DNA of 64,000 nucleotides, taken from NCBI GenBank assembly GCA_040220895.1, contig JAVJVY010000010.1, forward strand, positions 110,811 to 174,810, written 5' to 3'. Both the position numbers and the translations under genes were made by a program. Position 1 is the stretch's first letter. Each line of letters opens with the position of its first letter. The stretch comes from UBA11591 sp040220895 (GTDB lineage: Bacteria; Bacteroidota; Bacteroidia; Flavobacteriales_E; Vicingaceae). This document shows positions 36,762 through 46,042 of the stretch, piece by piece. The notes beneath the pieces are model-generated. The model saw nothing but the letters and a program-made list of their open reading frames with translations. It did not search any database and had not been told where the DNA came from.

Positions 36762-37424
36762 TCAGGGGTTGAGGTACTTGAGAAAGCTTTCGTAACGCTT
36801 TCTAAGATCTTCCTCGTACTCATCTTTGTGAAAAGACGCCGTTACGTTGTAACTGAACCTGTTGAAGGTTTGAATCAGCCTGGTCAGGTCTGCTTTGTTC
36901 ACTTTAATGGTGACATTCAGCATGTTTTCGGCCGCCGCTGTATTTACCTCCAGGTGAAGGATCTTTAGATCATTCGACTCCACCAATCGGGAGATTTCTG
37001 CCATGGAGTAGTCGTGTATACTGATCTCCAATTGAATTACACCACCCGGGCTTCTGTAGGCTTCGGCCTGGGAAATCATCCTGATAAGGCTGGCCTGATC
37101 GATGGCACCAATGTATTTTTCATCTGCACTAATCACAGGCAATACACTCAAATTATCTGCGGCGATCTTGCTGACTGCGTCAAAAATGTGATCATCTTCT
37201 AATATAAAGGGATGGCCCAATTTCGAACTGATGTCTGATAACTGGCCATCAATGCATTCATAATCGAGTAAGTCCATTTCAGTGATAATGCCCACGTAGT
37301 GGTCATTATCTACCAACGGCATCTCAGATAACTTCAATTCCTCTAAGAGCCCTAAGGCCGTAAGCCCTTTGTCTTCGGGTTGCAGATAGGGGATCTCAGG
37401 ATTGATGCAACTTGAGGCGTACAT
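36762..37424 (-). CDS. CBS-pair domain protein
   Basis: The 220-residue cytoplasmic protein has two CBS motifs (about 15-65 and 75-130; LPVISADEKYIGAIDQASLI) followed by an ACT-like tail (about 135-220). This resembles AcuB-type proteins. CBS pairs usually sense adenosine nucleotides. The target is unknown; it starts the operon that includes the POTRA-barrel gene and nadK, so a link to NAD(P) or energy state is possible but unproven. Confidence 0.82.
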   Translation of the reverse strand: MYASSCINPEIPYLQPEDKGLTALGLLEELKLSEMPLVDNDHYVGIITEMDLLDYECIDGQLSDISSKLGHPFILEDDHIFDAVSKIAADNLSVLPVISADEKYIGAIDQASLIRMISQAEAYRSPGGVIQLEISIHDYSMAEISRLVESNDLKILHLEVNTAAAENMLNVTIKVNKADLTRLIQTFNRFSYNVTASFHKDEYEEDLRKRYESFLKYLNP

Positions 37425-37485
37425 GATTCACTTTAAGATTTACTAGTACTTTAGTACCTATACGTACAATATTAACAATTATTTT

Positions 37486-38208
37486 ATGGTGCGCTTGAGC
37501 GTAAACATTAATAAAATAGCTACCCTCAGAAATGCGCGTGGCGGTGATGTTCCAGATTTATTACAAGCTGCCCGGGACATCGAGCGATTTGGTGCTCAAG
37601 GCATAACGGTGCATCCAAGGCCTGATGAACGCCATATACGTTATGAAGATGTCAGGAATTTGCGCCGCTGTGTAAAAACAGAATTCAATATAGAGGGCTA
37701 TCCAACTGAGTCATTCGTTGACCTCATACTAGAAGTTGTACCGGATCAGGTCACGCTGGTCCCTGATCCTCCCGATGTGCTTACTTCGAATGCAGGTTGG
37801 AATACCATAGAAAACAAGTCTTTATTGACAGATGTGTTAAAAACATTCAGTAATAAAGGCATCAGAACTTCACTTTTTGTTGAATGCGATTCAGCCATGA
37901 TCAAAGGTGCTGCTCAATGTGGTGCGGACCGTATAGAATTGTACACCGAGTCTTATGCCAGAACCTATGCGGCTGATAAAGAAAAAGCAATCGAACCCTT
38001 TGTTCGAGCAGCTGGGATTGCCAAAGAAAACAGCCTTGGCATTAATGCAGGCCATGACCTAAATCTCGATAACCTTCGTTATTTCGGAGAGCGGGTCAAA
38101 GGTTTGTTAGAAGTATCCATTGGTCACGCGCTTATTTCGGACGCGCTCTATTATGGATTGGAAAACAGTGTTCAGCTTTATTTACGAGAATTACGACCCA
38201 AGGAATGA
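37486..38208 (+). CDS. pdxJ: Pyridoxine 5'-phosphate synthase
   Basis: The 240-residue TIM barrel condenses 1-deoxyxylulose 5-phosphate with 3-amino-2-oxopropyl phosphate in DXP-dependent vitamin B6 synthesis. It has VNINKIATLRNARGG, GITVHPRPDERHI, FNIEGYPT with the catalytic Glu, and GINAGHDLNLDN. It is divergent from the CBS gene with only 61 bases between. The next gene overlaps by four bases. Confidence 0.96.
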   Translation: MVRLSVNINKIATLRNARGGDVPDLLQAARDIERFGAQGITVHPRPDERHIRYEDVRNLRRCVKTEFNIEGYPTESFVDLILEVVPDQVTLVPDPPDVLTSNAGWNTIENKSLLTDVLKTFSNKGIRTSLFVECDSAMIKGAAQCGADRIELYTESYARTYAADKEKAIEPFVRAAGIAKENSLGINAGHDLNLDNLRYFGERVKGLLEVSIGHALISDALYYGLENSVQLYLRELRPKE

Positions 38209-38966
38209 AACTCAACTACAAGGAATTCGGATCCGGCAGACCTATGATCATCTTGCACGGTTTATTGGGTTCGCTTGATAATTGGCAAAGTCTTGCGCGC
38301 AGATATGGAGAGAAGTTTCACGTATTCAGCGTTGACCAGAGAAATCACGGGCAATCACCTCACAGCGATGAAATGACCTTTGAAGCAATGGTTCAAGATC
38401 TTTTGGAATTTATTCAGGACCACAACATTGAAAAGCCGGTTCTTTTAGGACATTCCATGGGAGGTAAAACAGCCATGGCTTTTGCATTTAAGCACCCCGA
38501 ACTTATTTCCGGTCTTATCGTTGCAGACATCAGTCCGAAAACGTACAAAGTTCATCATCGTGAAATTTTAGACGCCCTAACTTCGGTGGACTTTGCAACG
38601 GTGAAAGATCGAAGAACAGTCGAAGATCAATTGATGTTGCGCCTGGGCGATCGATCTGTGGTCTTGTTTCTTGCTAAAAACGTTTATTGGAAGCAGGATG
38701 GTAAATTGGCCTACCGTTTTAATCTTAATGCAATTGATAAGAACATTGAAGCGATCAGCGCTTGGCCATTTCGCTATGAAATTTATAGTGGAAATACCCT
38801 ATTTATCAAGGGTGATCAGTCAAATTACATTCGCGATGACGATCCTTCAATTGGCCAACACTTCCCCAATTCTAGGATCATGACCATCCATGGCGCTGGA
38901 CACTGGGTGCACGCCGAAAAACCCGATGATATGTATCGGGTTGTTTACCAATATATGATGAGCTGA
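38205..38966 (+). CDS. Alpha/beta hydrolase (YbfF-like)
   Basis: The 253-residue protein has the hydrolase fold with the nucleophile elbow GHSMGG (Ser84), the oxyanion-side HGLLGSLDNW, and the catalytic His in GAGHWVHAEKP. It is close to YbfF-type esterases, whose natural substrate is not established. The ATGA overlap with pdxJ shows joint transcription, but I see no biochemical reason for a role in B6 synthesis. Confidence 0.87.
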   Translation: MKLNYKEFGSGRPMIILHGLLGSLDNWQSLARRYGEKFHVFSVDQRNHGQSPHSDEMTFEAMVQDLLEFIQDHNIEKPVLLGHSMGGKTAMAFAFKHPELISGLIVADISPKTYKVHHREILDALTSVDFATVKDRRTVEDQLMLRLGDRSVVLFLAKNVYWKQDGKLAYRFNLNAIDKNIEAISAWPFRYEIYSGNTLFIKGDQSNYIRDDDPSIGQHFPNSRIMTIHGAGHWVHAEKPDDMYRVVYQYMMS

Positions 38967-38985
38967 CCTGCTTTTATCGAATTTT

Positions 38986-38993
38986 TATATTTG
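38986..38993 (+). promoter_or_regulatory. Possible -7 box directly before acs
   Basis: TATATTTG fits TAnnTTTG exactly but ends one base before the ATG at 38994. If it is used, transcription would start inside the first codons and translation would have to begin at a later Met (39009). No matching TTG lies upstream, so it may be chance in AT-rich DNA. Confidence 0.25.
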
Positions 38994-40904
38994 ATGAAAA
39001 TCGATGAAATGGATTTCAGGATCAAGGATTTTAGTGAATACCAAAGAACCTACCAAAAAAGCGTAGAACACCCTGAAGGTTTCTGGTCGGAAATAGCCGG
39101 TTATTTCAACTGGCACAAAAAATGGGATCAGGTACTTCAATGGAATTTTCGTGAGCCTGACGTAAAATGGTTTGCTGGAGGAAAGTTGAACATTACCGAA
39201 AACTGCCTTGACCGGCATGCCGAAACTAATCCCGACAAAATTGCTTTTTATTGGGAACCGAACGAGGTCAATGGTCAATCTCGTGTTTTTACCTATGCCG
39301 AGCTTTTGCAAGAAGTGAACAAGACGGCCAACATGCTTAAATCACTGGGCATAAAAAAAGGCGACCGAATATGCCTTTACCTTCCGATGATCCCTGAATT
39401 GGCTTTTGCCGTTTTAGCTTGTGCCAGGATAGGTGCGGTTCACAGTGTGGTTTTCGCAGGTTTTTCGGCAAGATCGCTCGCTGATCGCATTATCGATGGT
39501 CAATGTAAAATGGTCATCACTTCGGACGAACTATTGCGAGGACCAAAAAAAGTAGAGTTAAAAAGCATTGTTGACGAGGCGATGCAAGAGTGCCCCATGG
39601 TCAAGACGTGCCTTGTCTACAAGCACACCGGGGCAGCTATTGACATGAATGACAGGGACATTTGGTGGCATCGGGCCATCGAAGGCATGAGTGATCAATG
39701 CCAGGCCGAGGTAATGGATAGTGAAGACACTTTGTTTATTCTTTACACCTCTGGTTCAACTGGAAAACCAAAGGGCGTGCTTCATACATGTGCGGGTTAT
39801 ATGGTGTATACGGCCTATTCTTTTACCAATGTTTTTCAATACCAACAGGGTGATGTGTACTGGTGCACGGCAGACATAGGATGGATCACTGGTCATTCAT
39901 ACATTGTTTACGGACCCCTTCTTTGCGGAGCTACCAGCGTTATGTACGAAGGTACACCTGCGCACCCGGATGCCGGACGTGCCTGGGACATCGTTGACAA
40001 GTACAAGGTCAATATATTTTATACTGCTCCCACAGCCATCAGAGCCCTGGAAGCTTGCGACATTGATCTGGTCAGAAAGCACGATCTTTCGACATTGCGA
40101 ACCCTTGGCACGGTTGGCGAACCTATCAACGAAGAAGCATGGCATTGGTACCACAAAGAAGTTGGTCATGGCAATTGCCCCATTGTCGATACGTGGTGGC
40201 AGACCGAAACGGGGGGCATTATGATTTCGGCGCTATCGGGGATTACAAAACTCAAGCCGACTTTTGCGACCTTGCCCCTTCCCGGAATTCAACCAATCAT
40301 CGTAGACGATAAAGGCAATGAGATCAAAGGCAATAATGTAGAAGGTAATTTGTGCATTAATTTTCCATGGCCTGGGATGATCCGCACTACCTATGGTGAC
40401 CATGAGCGATGTAGATTAAATTATTTTGATCGTTTCAAGGATCGGTATTTCACAGGCGATGGGTGTAGAAGAGATGAAGACGGATATTACCGGATCACTG
40501 GTAGGGTAGACGATGTCATAAATGTTTCGGGCCATCGATTCGGAACAGCCGAGATCGAAGATGCTATTGATGAACACGAAATCACCGTTGAATCGGCCGT
40601 GGTGGGGTACCCACATGAAATCAAAGGACAGGGTATTTGCGCCTTTGTTATCTGCCATCCCCATGACAAGGCCAACGATCTACTAAAGGAAGAGATCAGT
40701 GAAATCGTTCGTAAGATGATCGGTCCTATTGCCACCCCCGATAAAATCTTCCTGGTCGATGGATTGCCCAAAACGCGATCAGGAAAAATCATGCGTCGTA
40801 TTCTTAGAAAAATTGCCAGTGGCGAGAAGGAAGGAATGGGCGACATTAGTACCTTGTTGGATCCCGGAGTAGTAGAGGCCATAATTGAAAAAGCAGGTAT
40901 ATAA
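38994..40904 (+). CDS. acs: Acetyl-CoA synthetase
   Basis: The 636-residue AMP-forming enzyme activates acetate to acetyl-CoA. It shows YTSGSTGKPKGV (P-loop-like A3), the WWQTETGG substrate pocket, YFTGDGCRRDEDGYY (A7), and the C-terminal PKTRSGKIMRR with the catalytic, usually acetyl-regulated Lys at about 598. The ATG at 38994 is preferred to the TTG just before it. A second Met at 39009 is possible if the -7 box before the gene is real. Confidence 0.96.
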   Translation: MKIDEMDFRIKDFSEYQRTYQKSVEHPEGFWSEIAGYFNWHKKWDQVLQWNFREPDVKWFAGGKLNITENCLDRHAETNPDKIAFYWEPNEVNGQSRVFTYAELLQEVNKTANMLKSLGIKKGDRICLYLPMIPELAFAVLACARIGAVHSVVFAGFSARSLADRIIDGQCKMVITSDELLRGPKKVELKSIVDEAMQECPMVKTCLVYKHTGAAIDMNDRDIWWHRAIEGMSDQCQAEVMDSEDTLFILYTSGSTGKPKGVLHTCAGYMVYTAYSFTNVFQYQQGDVYWCTADIGWITGHSYIVYGPLLCGATSVMYEGTPAHPDAGRAWDIVDKYKVNIFYTAPTAIRALEACDIDLVRKHDLSTLRTLGTVGEPINEEAWHWYHKEVGHGNCPIVDTWWQTETGGIMISALSGITKLKPTFATLPLPGIQPIIVDDKGNEIKGNNVEGNLCINFPWPGMIRTTYGDHERCRLNYFDRFKDRYFTGDGCRRDEDGYYRITGRVDDVINVSGHRFGTAEIEDAIDEHEITVESAVVGYPHEIKGQGICAFVICHPHDKANDLLKEEISEIVRKMIGPIATPDKIFLVDGLPKTRSGKIMRRILRKIASGEKEGMGDISTLLDPGVVEAIIEKAGI

Positions 40905-40927
40905 TCAACCAATAAATTCCATTGCAA

Positions 40928-41377
40928 ATGAATCTTTTTATTCAATCATACATTGTTCTGTTCGAGCGCGACATTAACGCCGTTATAAAAGAAATTTCTG
41001 CATACGATTCAGACTTCGAACTTTGGAAGATCGGAGGGGAGTTGAATAATTCGGCCGGCAATCTGGCCTTGCATCTCATTGGAAATTTGCGCCATTTTAT
41101 TGGGCATGAAATGGGTGGGAATAATTATCGACGCGAACGACATGCCGAGTTCAACAGTAGAAATGTTCCAAGGGAAGAGATCATTCACGGGTTGGAATTG
41201 GCACTAAATGATGTGATCGTTACACTCGAAAACATGAAAGAGTCACAACTCGAAAGCATCTTTCCGAAACAGGTGTTGGGTTATGACATGACAACGGCCT
41301 ATTTCTTAAGCCATCTTTACGGGCATTTGAACTACCATTTGGGCCAGATCAATTATCACCGCAGGTTGATGGTATAG
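40928..41377 (+). CDS. DinB-fold (DfsB-like) protein
   Basis: The 149-residue four-helix-bundle protein has the metal-site histidines of the DinB superfamily in LHLIGNLRHFIGHE and, near the end, LSHLYGHLNYHLGQI. Members include thiol S-transferases (bacillithiol or mycothiol type) and many proteins with unknown roles. The ATG at 40928 lies 23 bases after acs. No function beyond the fold can be claimed. Confidence 0.82.
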   Translation: MNLFIQSYIVLFERDINAVIKEISAYDSDFELWKIGGELNNSAGNLALHLIGNLRHFIGHEMGGNNYRRERHAEFNSRNVPREEIIHGLELALNDVIVTLENMKESQLESIFPKQVLGYDMTTAYFLSHLYGHLNYHLGQINYHRRLMV

Positions 41378-41419
41378 GAAATTACTGAATTACTTTGCTG
41401 AGTTTATAAAGCGTCACCA

Positions 41420-42175
41420 TCAGTCCTTGTAGATGGTGGTCGGAGCCGATTGGGACTTCGCATAAACAGTTACGTCTGCAATAGTTACCCGCCCGGGCCG
41501 CGAAATCGAATAAACAATCAAATCGGCAATATCTTCTGCCAATAAAGGTTCATATCCCTCATAGACCTTCTCGGCTCGCTCTTTATCACCCTTAAAACGA
41601 ACTTCCGAAAATTCGGTAGCCACGGCTCCAGGTGCGATGTTTGTTATTTTTATTCCGTGTTTTGTCAGGTCCAGACGCATTCCCTCGCTCAAGGCTTCAA
41701 CTGCTTTTTTTGATGCGCAATAGACCGCACCATTTTCGTAAGTCTGTTTGCCCGCGACAGAGCTTATATTAATAATGTGGCCCGAATTCCTGTTTACCAT
41801 TAATGGAATCACCTGCCTGGAAACGTATAGCAGGCCTTTCACATTCCCGTCCAACATGGCGTCCCAATCGGCTACATCACCGCGATCTATTGATGAAAGT
41901 CCATGGGCATTTCCGGCATTGTTGACCAATACATCGATGGCCTTCCATTTCTTAGGAAGGGTTTCGATGGCCTTTTGGACATGGCTATTGCTTCGCACAT
42001 CAAACAACAGAATTTTGATCCTCGCCTCTACTGAGATCTCATTTTTGAGTTCTTCCAGTTTTTCAGCTCGCCTTCCGCAAACTATTAGGTCATATCCTTC
42101 TTTTGCAAGTCGTTTTGCTGTTGCTCTGCCAATTCCGGAACTAGCTCCGGTTACTAGGGCTATTTTTTTATTCAT
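41420..42175 (-). CDS. SDR-family NAD(P)-dependent oxidoreductase (YdfG-like)
   Basis: The 251-residue protein is a classical short-chain dehydrogenase: TGASSGIG at 8-15, NNAGNAHG, and the YxxxK catalytic pair in VYCASKKA. The C-terminal pattern (GAVATEFSEVRFKGD) resembles E. coli YdfG, an NADP-dependent 3-hydroxy-acid/serine dehydrogenase. The Arg in CGRRAEK after the second strand suggests NADPH preference. It is downstream of the ChaN-like gene with a gap of about 40 bases. Confidence 0.88.
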   Translation of the reverse strand: MNKKIALVTGASSGIGRATAKRLAKEGYDLIVCGRRAEKLEELKNEISVEARIKILLFDVRSNSHVQKAIETLPKKWKAIDVLVNNAGNAHGLSSIDRGDVADWDAMLDGNVKGLLYVSRQVIPLMVNRNSGHIINISSVAGKQTYENGAVYCASKKAVEALSEGMRLDLTKHGIKITNIAPGAVATEFSEVRFKGDKERAEKVYEGYEPLLAEDIADLIVYSISRPGRVTIADVTVYAKSQSAPTTIYKD

Positions 42176-42213
42176 TCAAAACAATCAAAATCTCATAAAA
42201 AACCCTGATTCAA

Positions 42214-43068
42214 TCAATATGTATTTGTCATGTCTGCGTCAACGCATATGATGAAATCCGCTTTTCCAAAATTTTCTTCTTGGAGCACATTGATGTTATC
42301 TTGCGAAACGGTTGAGATGGTCTTGCAATTGATTTCTGCCTTTTTTCGTTTCATGTGCCAAAGGATGCCTTCGTAGTTGTCTGAATGATAGGCCCCGTTG
42401 TAATGAATAAAAAGACTGCCGTCAGTCAGATTTTCCAGAATAAAATGGGCCATGGTAGCATCTTTTATGGCTTGTGCCATGACTAGACGGGGGCTGCCAT
42501 GATCTCCCATCATCGTGAGAATTTCCTTATAGGTTTCTATTTCAGGGTCAAAATCGATAGGCAAAGGTGCCATCCAAGATTTTTCTTTTTCAGAAATCGT
42601 ATCAAGTGCCTCAAAACCACCTTTATACACCAGACTTGCGTATCGACGTGGTATATTGCTCGCCACAAAAACAAGTTGATTTTCTTTGGCGAAATCTACC
42701 AGGGGCTTATAATCGTTATCGTAGTTGGGCCATAACCTGGCCAAACTATCAAAGCCCCTGTCTTCAATAGTTCCTTTTAAATAGTCATCCAGTGCAGTCT
42801 GGTTGTCTGCTTCGAGCATTTCTGCACCCAACACAAGCCCCCTTTTAATCAGTAAATCTTTGCTTACCTCTAGTTCCAGCCAATGTGCAATCGCATTGTT
42901 GTGCAATTCGCCGAACAAAAGGACATCGGCGACCTGGATCTCCTTGATCATTTTACTGTATTTCACCTCCTTTCCCTGACCGTTATAGATCTTGTATGCA
43001 GGTTTTTCTTGTGCCCAGGCAGCAGAGATTACAAGTGAGAATATTGTGAGTAGCAGTGAATGCTTCAT
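42214..43068 (-). CDS. ChaN-like (DUF399) exported protein
   Basis: The 284-residue protein has a signal peptide (MKHSLLLTIFSLVISAAWAQ) and the ChaN/Tiki-superfamily opening LLFGELHNNAIAH followed by LGAEMLEADNQ. A second conserved block contains MAHFILENL and IHYNGAYHSDN. ChaN in Campylobacter is a haem-binding lipoprotein linked to iron uptake; related Tiki-fold proteins are metalloproteases. There is no lipobox here, so it is likely periplasmic. It overlaps the YwqK-repeat gene by four bases, and a shared role is possible. Confidence 0.83.
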   Translation of the reverse strand: MKHSLLLTIFSLVISAAWAQEKPAYKIYNGQGKEVKYSKMIKEIQVADVLLFGELHNNAIAHWLELEVSKDLLIKRGLVLGAEMLEADNQTALDDYLKGTIEDRGFDSLARLWPNYDNDYKPLVDFAKENQLVFVASNIPRRYASLVYKGGFEALDTISEKEKSWMAPLPIDFDPEIETYKEILTMMGDHGSPRLVMAQAIKDATMAHFILENLTDGSLFIHYNGAYHSDNYEGILWHMKRKKAEINCKTISTVSQDNINVLQEENFGKADFIICVDADMTNTY

Positions 43069-44780
43069 TCGGTTTCTTCTATAACAACTCCCTTCTTAAA
43101 TTTTACTTTTCGCAAAAGATCACCTTCTTTCTTTCCATAATACTCCCAGGTTCCATCAGCCCTTCCTTCTTTATAAAACCGAACACTTTCGACTGTACCA
43201 ATTTCGTGATAGGTCGTCATTTTACCTTCAAGACGGTCCTTGTTGAAAGTGCCCTGAGCACTTAGCTTACCGTTTTCGTAATAGAACATCCATTCACCGT
43301 TTTTTGTGCCATTCTTATAATTTCCACTTTCCTTTAATTTTCCATTGTCGTACCAGTATGTTCTCATACCCTCAAGAACGCCCATGTTGTAGTGCTCTAT
43401 CAATTCTTGCTGAGCTGAGGGATAAAAGTGTTCCCAACGACCATTCTTCTTACCCTCCTGGTAACTACCTGTAAAGTTCACAACGCCGTTTTCGAACCAA
43501 CCAATCCAATCGCCGTCTACTTTTCCTTTATTGAAATGCCCATCACTTTTGCGGCTTTCATCGTCATACCATTCCTGCCAGAGACCTTCCTCTTTTCCTT
43601 CTTCAAAGTTTCCCTCCATGATTCTTACGCCATTTTCTGCGTAATAGGTCCATTTTCCGCTTTTTTTCCCGGCCGAGTAACTTCCAAATTTCCATGTCAC
43701 CCCATCTTTATACAAGTAGGTCCATTTTCCATCTTTTTCTCCGTCTTTAAAATTGCCCCGGAACTCCACTTTGTCTTCGTCGTGGAAAAAGAATTTCCAT
43801 AATCCCGATCGCTTGTCTTCCTCGAAATCACCCTCAAAGTCTTTCAAACCTGACTTTAAACTCCATACCCAATGCCCTGTTTTCAAGCCCCTGGAATATT
43901 GACCTGTTGTGCTCAATTCACCGCTTCTGAACCACTCCTTATAAGGCCCTTCTTCTTTGTCATTTTTAAAGGTGACACCTTTACTTGTTTGGCCATTGTT
44001 ATAATAGAACATCCAAGGCCCTTCTCTCAGGTCATTTTTAAAATTTCCGGTTGACAGTATCTTTCCGTCGGGATAATAATTAACCCATAGCCCTTCTTTT
44101 TGGCCATCGATGTAAGCACCTTCACTTATCTTGTACCCTTCATTATTCCATAAGATCCAAGTACCTGATTTAAGACCACTTAGGTAGGCACCTTCTTCTT
44201 TCATTTTACCATCGACGTAAAAATCGCGGAAGTTCCCGTTGCCGTTTTTGAGCATTACCTTGCCACTTGAATCGTAGAATTCGAGTATCCTGGGTTCTTT
44301 ACCGGATGAATAAGAAATTAGACTTTTTAATTGACCTTTGTGATACCAAGATTTCCAAATGCTGTCGCGGATATCTGCTCGATAATAGCCACTTTCGTAC
44401 TTTTCACCGTTGTCATAAAAGAAAGTCCATAAACTATCTCTGAAACCAAAATGATAATAGCCTTCAGTTTGTTTTTGACCATTTTCGTAAAAGGTTTGGA
44501 AACTACCGTGCTTGTGTGAAAAGTCGAACTGACCTTCTTCTTTTATTTTTTCGTTTTTATAATAGGAGCGAAACGGACCGTTGAATTCTCCATCCCTGTA
44601 GGATACTTCTTGCACTAGGTGACCTTCACGATCGTAATATTTCCATTCGCCCTGTTCGATGCCCTGAGCAAGGTTTCCTTCGGCCTTGACTTTCCCATTG
44701 TCGTATTTGTATGTCGTGACCTGCGAATGAAGGCCTCCAAAGAAAAGGCATAACAAGAAGAACGTAACTGGAGCTTTCAT
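43065..44780 (-). CDS. Exported YwqK/MORN-variant repeat protein, about 21 repeats
   Basis: The 571-residue protein has a signal peptide (MKAPVTFFLLCLFFGGLHSQ), then almost only repeats of about 23-24 residues with the core G.W..YY.NG....G.Y..G...G. I count about 21, for example REGPWMFYYNNG, KSGKWTYYAENG and KNGEWMFYYENG. Such arrays (MORN_2, YwqK family) form extended beta-hairpin ribbons. Annotation of YwqK as an antitoxin in databases does not imply a toxin here; no toxin gene is adjacent. A short conserved-looking tail ends in VKFKKGVVIEETE. A surface or periplasmic scaffold role is plausible. Confidence 0.85.
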   Translation of the reverse strand: MKAPVTFFLLCLFFGGLHSQVTTYKYDNGKVKAEGNLAQGIEQGEWKYYDREGHLVQEVSYRDGEFNGPFRSYYKNEKIKEEGQFDFSHKHGSFQTFYENGQKQTEGYYHFGFRDSLWTFFYDNGEKYESGYYRADIRDSIWKSWYHKGQLKSLISYSSGKEPRILEFYDSSGKVMLKNGNGNFRDFYVDGKMKEEGAYLSGLKSGTWILWNNEGYKISEGAYIDGQKEGLWVNYYPDGKILSTGNFKNDLREGPWMFYYNNGQTSKGVTFKNDKEEGPYKEWFRSGELSTTGQYSRGLKTGHWVWSLKSGLKDFEGDFEEDKRSGLWKFFFHDEDKVEFRGNFKDGEKDGKWTYLYKDGVTWKFGSYSAGKKSGKWTYYAENGVRIMEGNFEEGKEEGLWQEWYDDESRKSDGHFNKGKVDGDWIGWFENGVVNFTGSYQEGKKNGRWEHFYPSAQQELIEHYNMGVLEGMRTYWYDNGKLKESGNYKNGTKNGEWMFYYENGKLSAQGTFNKDRLEGKMTTYHEIGTVESVRFYKEGRADGTWEYYGKKEGDLLRKVKFKKGVVIEETE

Positions 44781-44787
44781 TGATCTT

Positions 44788-44795
44788 CAAAAATA
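44788..44795 (-). promoter_or_regulatory. Probable -7 box for the YwqK-repeat operon
   Basis: On the minus strand TATTTTTG fits TAnnTTTG exactly, only seven bases before the ATG at 44780. The transcript would be leaderless or nearly so. A TTG lies 25 bases upstream, somewhat farther than usual. Confidence 0.35.
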
Positions 44796-44851
44796 GGTAT
44801 TAGCCGCAATAAGCAGTGGTCAACTACTTAATTTTATTTTTACACTTGCGT

Positions 44852-46042
44852 ATGGTAAGCATAGAAGAAGCAAAGAGGCGGATTAGTGAAAATATTACAC
44901 CATTGGGGGCTGTTGCAAAGCTGTTGCGCAATAGCTTTGGCCATGTGTTGGCCGAAGATGTATTATCACCCATTGACCTTCCCGGATTTGATCAAAGCGC
45001 AATGGATGGCTTTGCACTGATACGCGCCGACCTGAACAAAGGAACCAGGGAATTCGATGTGATCGGTGAAATACAAGCAGGAAAATATAAGCCCGTTGAA
45101 GTAATCAGTGGACAGGCGGTAAGAATATTTACCGGTGCATGCATACCCGCTTCCACAGATATTGTGATTATGCAGGAAGACACCCTATTGAAGGACAAAA
45201 AGCTCGTGATACGTAATTACCTTCCTGATCAAAAAAACAATATTCGAAAAAAGGGCGAACAGATCGGCACTGGACAGAAGGCGCTATCTAAAGGTGCGGT
45301 AATCAATGCGGCAGGTGTGGGATACCTTGCGGCCATGGGGATTGAGAAGATCAAGGTGATCAGAAAACCTGAAATTGCCTTGATATCTACCGGGAATGAG
45401 CTTAAAAGAGCCGGCCAAAAACTAAGTCCCGGAGAGATATACGAATCAAATTCGGCCATGATCAAGGTTGCACTTGCAGAAAACGGCTTTATCCTTGGTG
45501 AAGAGCGAAGGGCAAAGGATTTTTTAGACAAAACAGAAGCCGAGATAGCCGGGGCATTGCGAAACTCTGACGTGCTAATTATTTCGGGTGGGATAAGTGT
45601 GGGCAAGTACGACTACGTGAAAGAAGCCCTTGAAAGAAATGATGTAAAGGAGGTATTTTACAAAGTAGATCAAAAACCGGGCAAACCATTGTATTTTGGA
45701 ATGAAAGGCAAGAAGCTCGTTTTTGCACTTCCGGGTAATCCGGCGAGTTTACTGACTTGTTTTTTCATTTACGTGTTGCCGGCACTGAGACAATTATCGG
45801 GCTTCAATTCGACTACAAATCACACAGAGTGTAAGCTCTTGCACGACTACACTTACCTAGGAGGTCGCCCTGTATTTTTAAAGGCCTTTTACAGTGAGAA
45901 AGGAGTTAAAATACTCGATGGTCAGGCCTCCTTTGTCCTATCGTCATTTGCTCAATCCAATGCCCTTGTTTATCTTGATGGGAATAAACGTACATTGGAA
46001 CGAGGCAGTATTGTCACCGCTTATATCACCAGAAGTTCATGA
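44852..46042 (+). CDS. moeA: Molybdopterin molybdenumtransferase
   Basis: The 396-residue enzyme inserts molybdate into adenylated molybdopterin. It has DLPGFDQSAMDGFA, the MoCF domain with STGNEL and ISGGISVGKYDYVKEAL, and LPGNPASLLTCFF. The ATG at 44852 (MVSIEEAKRR) matches family N-termini; an upstream start at 44816 adds a foreign hydrophobic stretch. A near -7 box, TACACTTG, lies just before it. The stop overlaps the next start (ATGA). Confidence 0.95.
   Translation: MVSIEEAKRRISENITPLGAVAKLLRNSFGHVLAEDVLSPIDLPGFDQSAMDGFALIRADLNKGTREFDVIGEIQAGKYKPVEVISGQAVRIFTGACIPASTDIVIMQEDTLLKDKKLVIRNYLPDQKNNIRKKGEQIGTGQKALSKGAVINAAGVGYLAAMGIEKIKVIRKPEIALISTGNELKRAGQKLSPGEIYESNSAMIKVALAENGFILGEERRAKDFLDKTEAEIAGALRNSDVLIISGGISVGKYDYVKEALERNDVKEVFYKVDQKPGKPLYFGMKGKKLVFALPGNPASLLTCFFIYVLPALRQLSGFNSTTNHTECKLLHDYTYLGGRPVFLKAFYSEKGVKILDGQASFVLSSFAQSNALVYLDGNKRTLERGSIVTAYITRSS

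Noticed and set aside
37425..37485. Operator in the CBS-pdxJ divergent gap, because of repeated GTAC
   Set aside because: Three GTAC tetramers in AT-rich DNA are short and irregularly spaced; no clear dyad or -7 box.
41748..42251. Plus-strand frame of 167 codons opposite the SDR gene
   Set aside because: The SDR has a full catalytic set; the opposite frame has no start context or motif.
43065..44780. Possible CRISPR array or tandem DNA repeat
   Set aside because: The periodic signal is at protein level (YwqK/MORN repeats); DNA units are too diverged and there are no uniform spacers.
43065..44780. Toxin-antitoxin system suggested by the YwqK family name
   Set aside because: No toxin-like small gene is adjacent and the protein is exported; the name comes from one Bacillus context.
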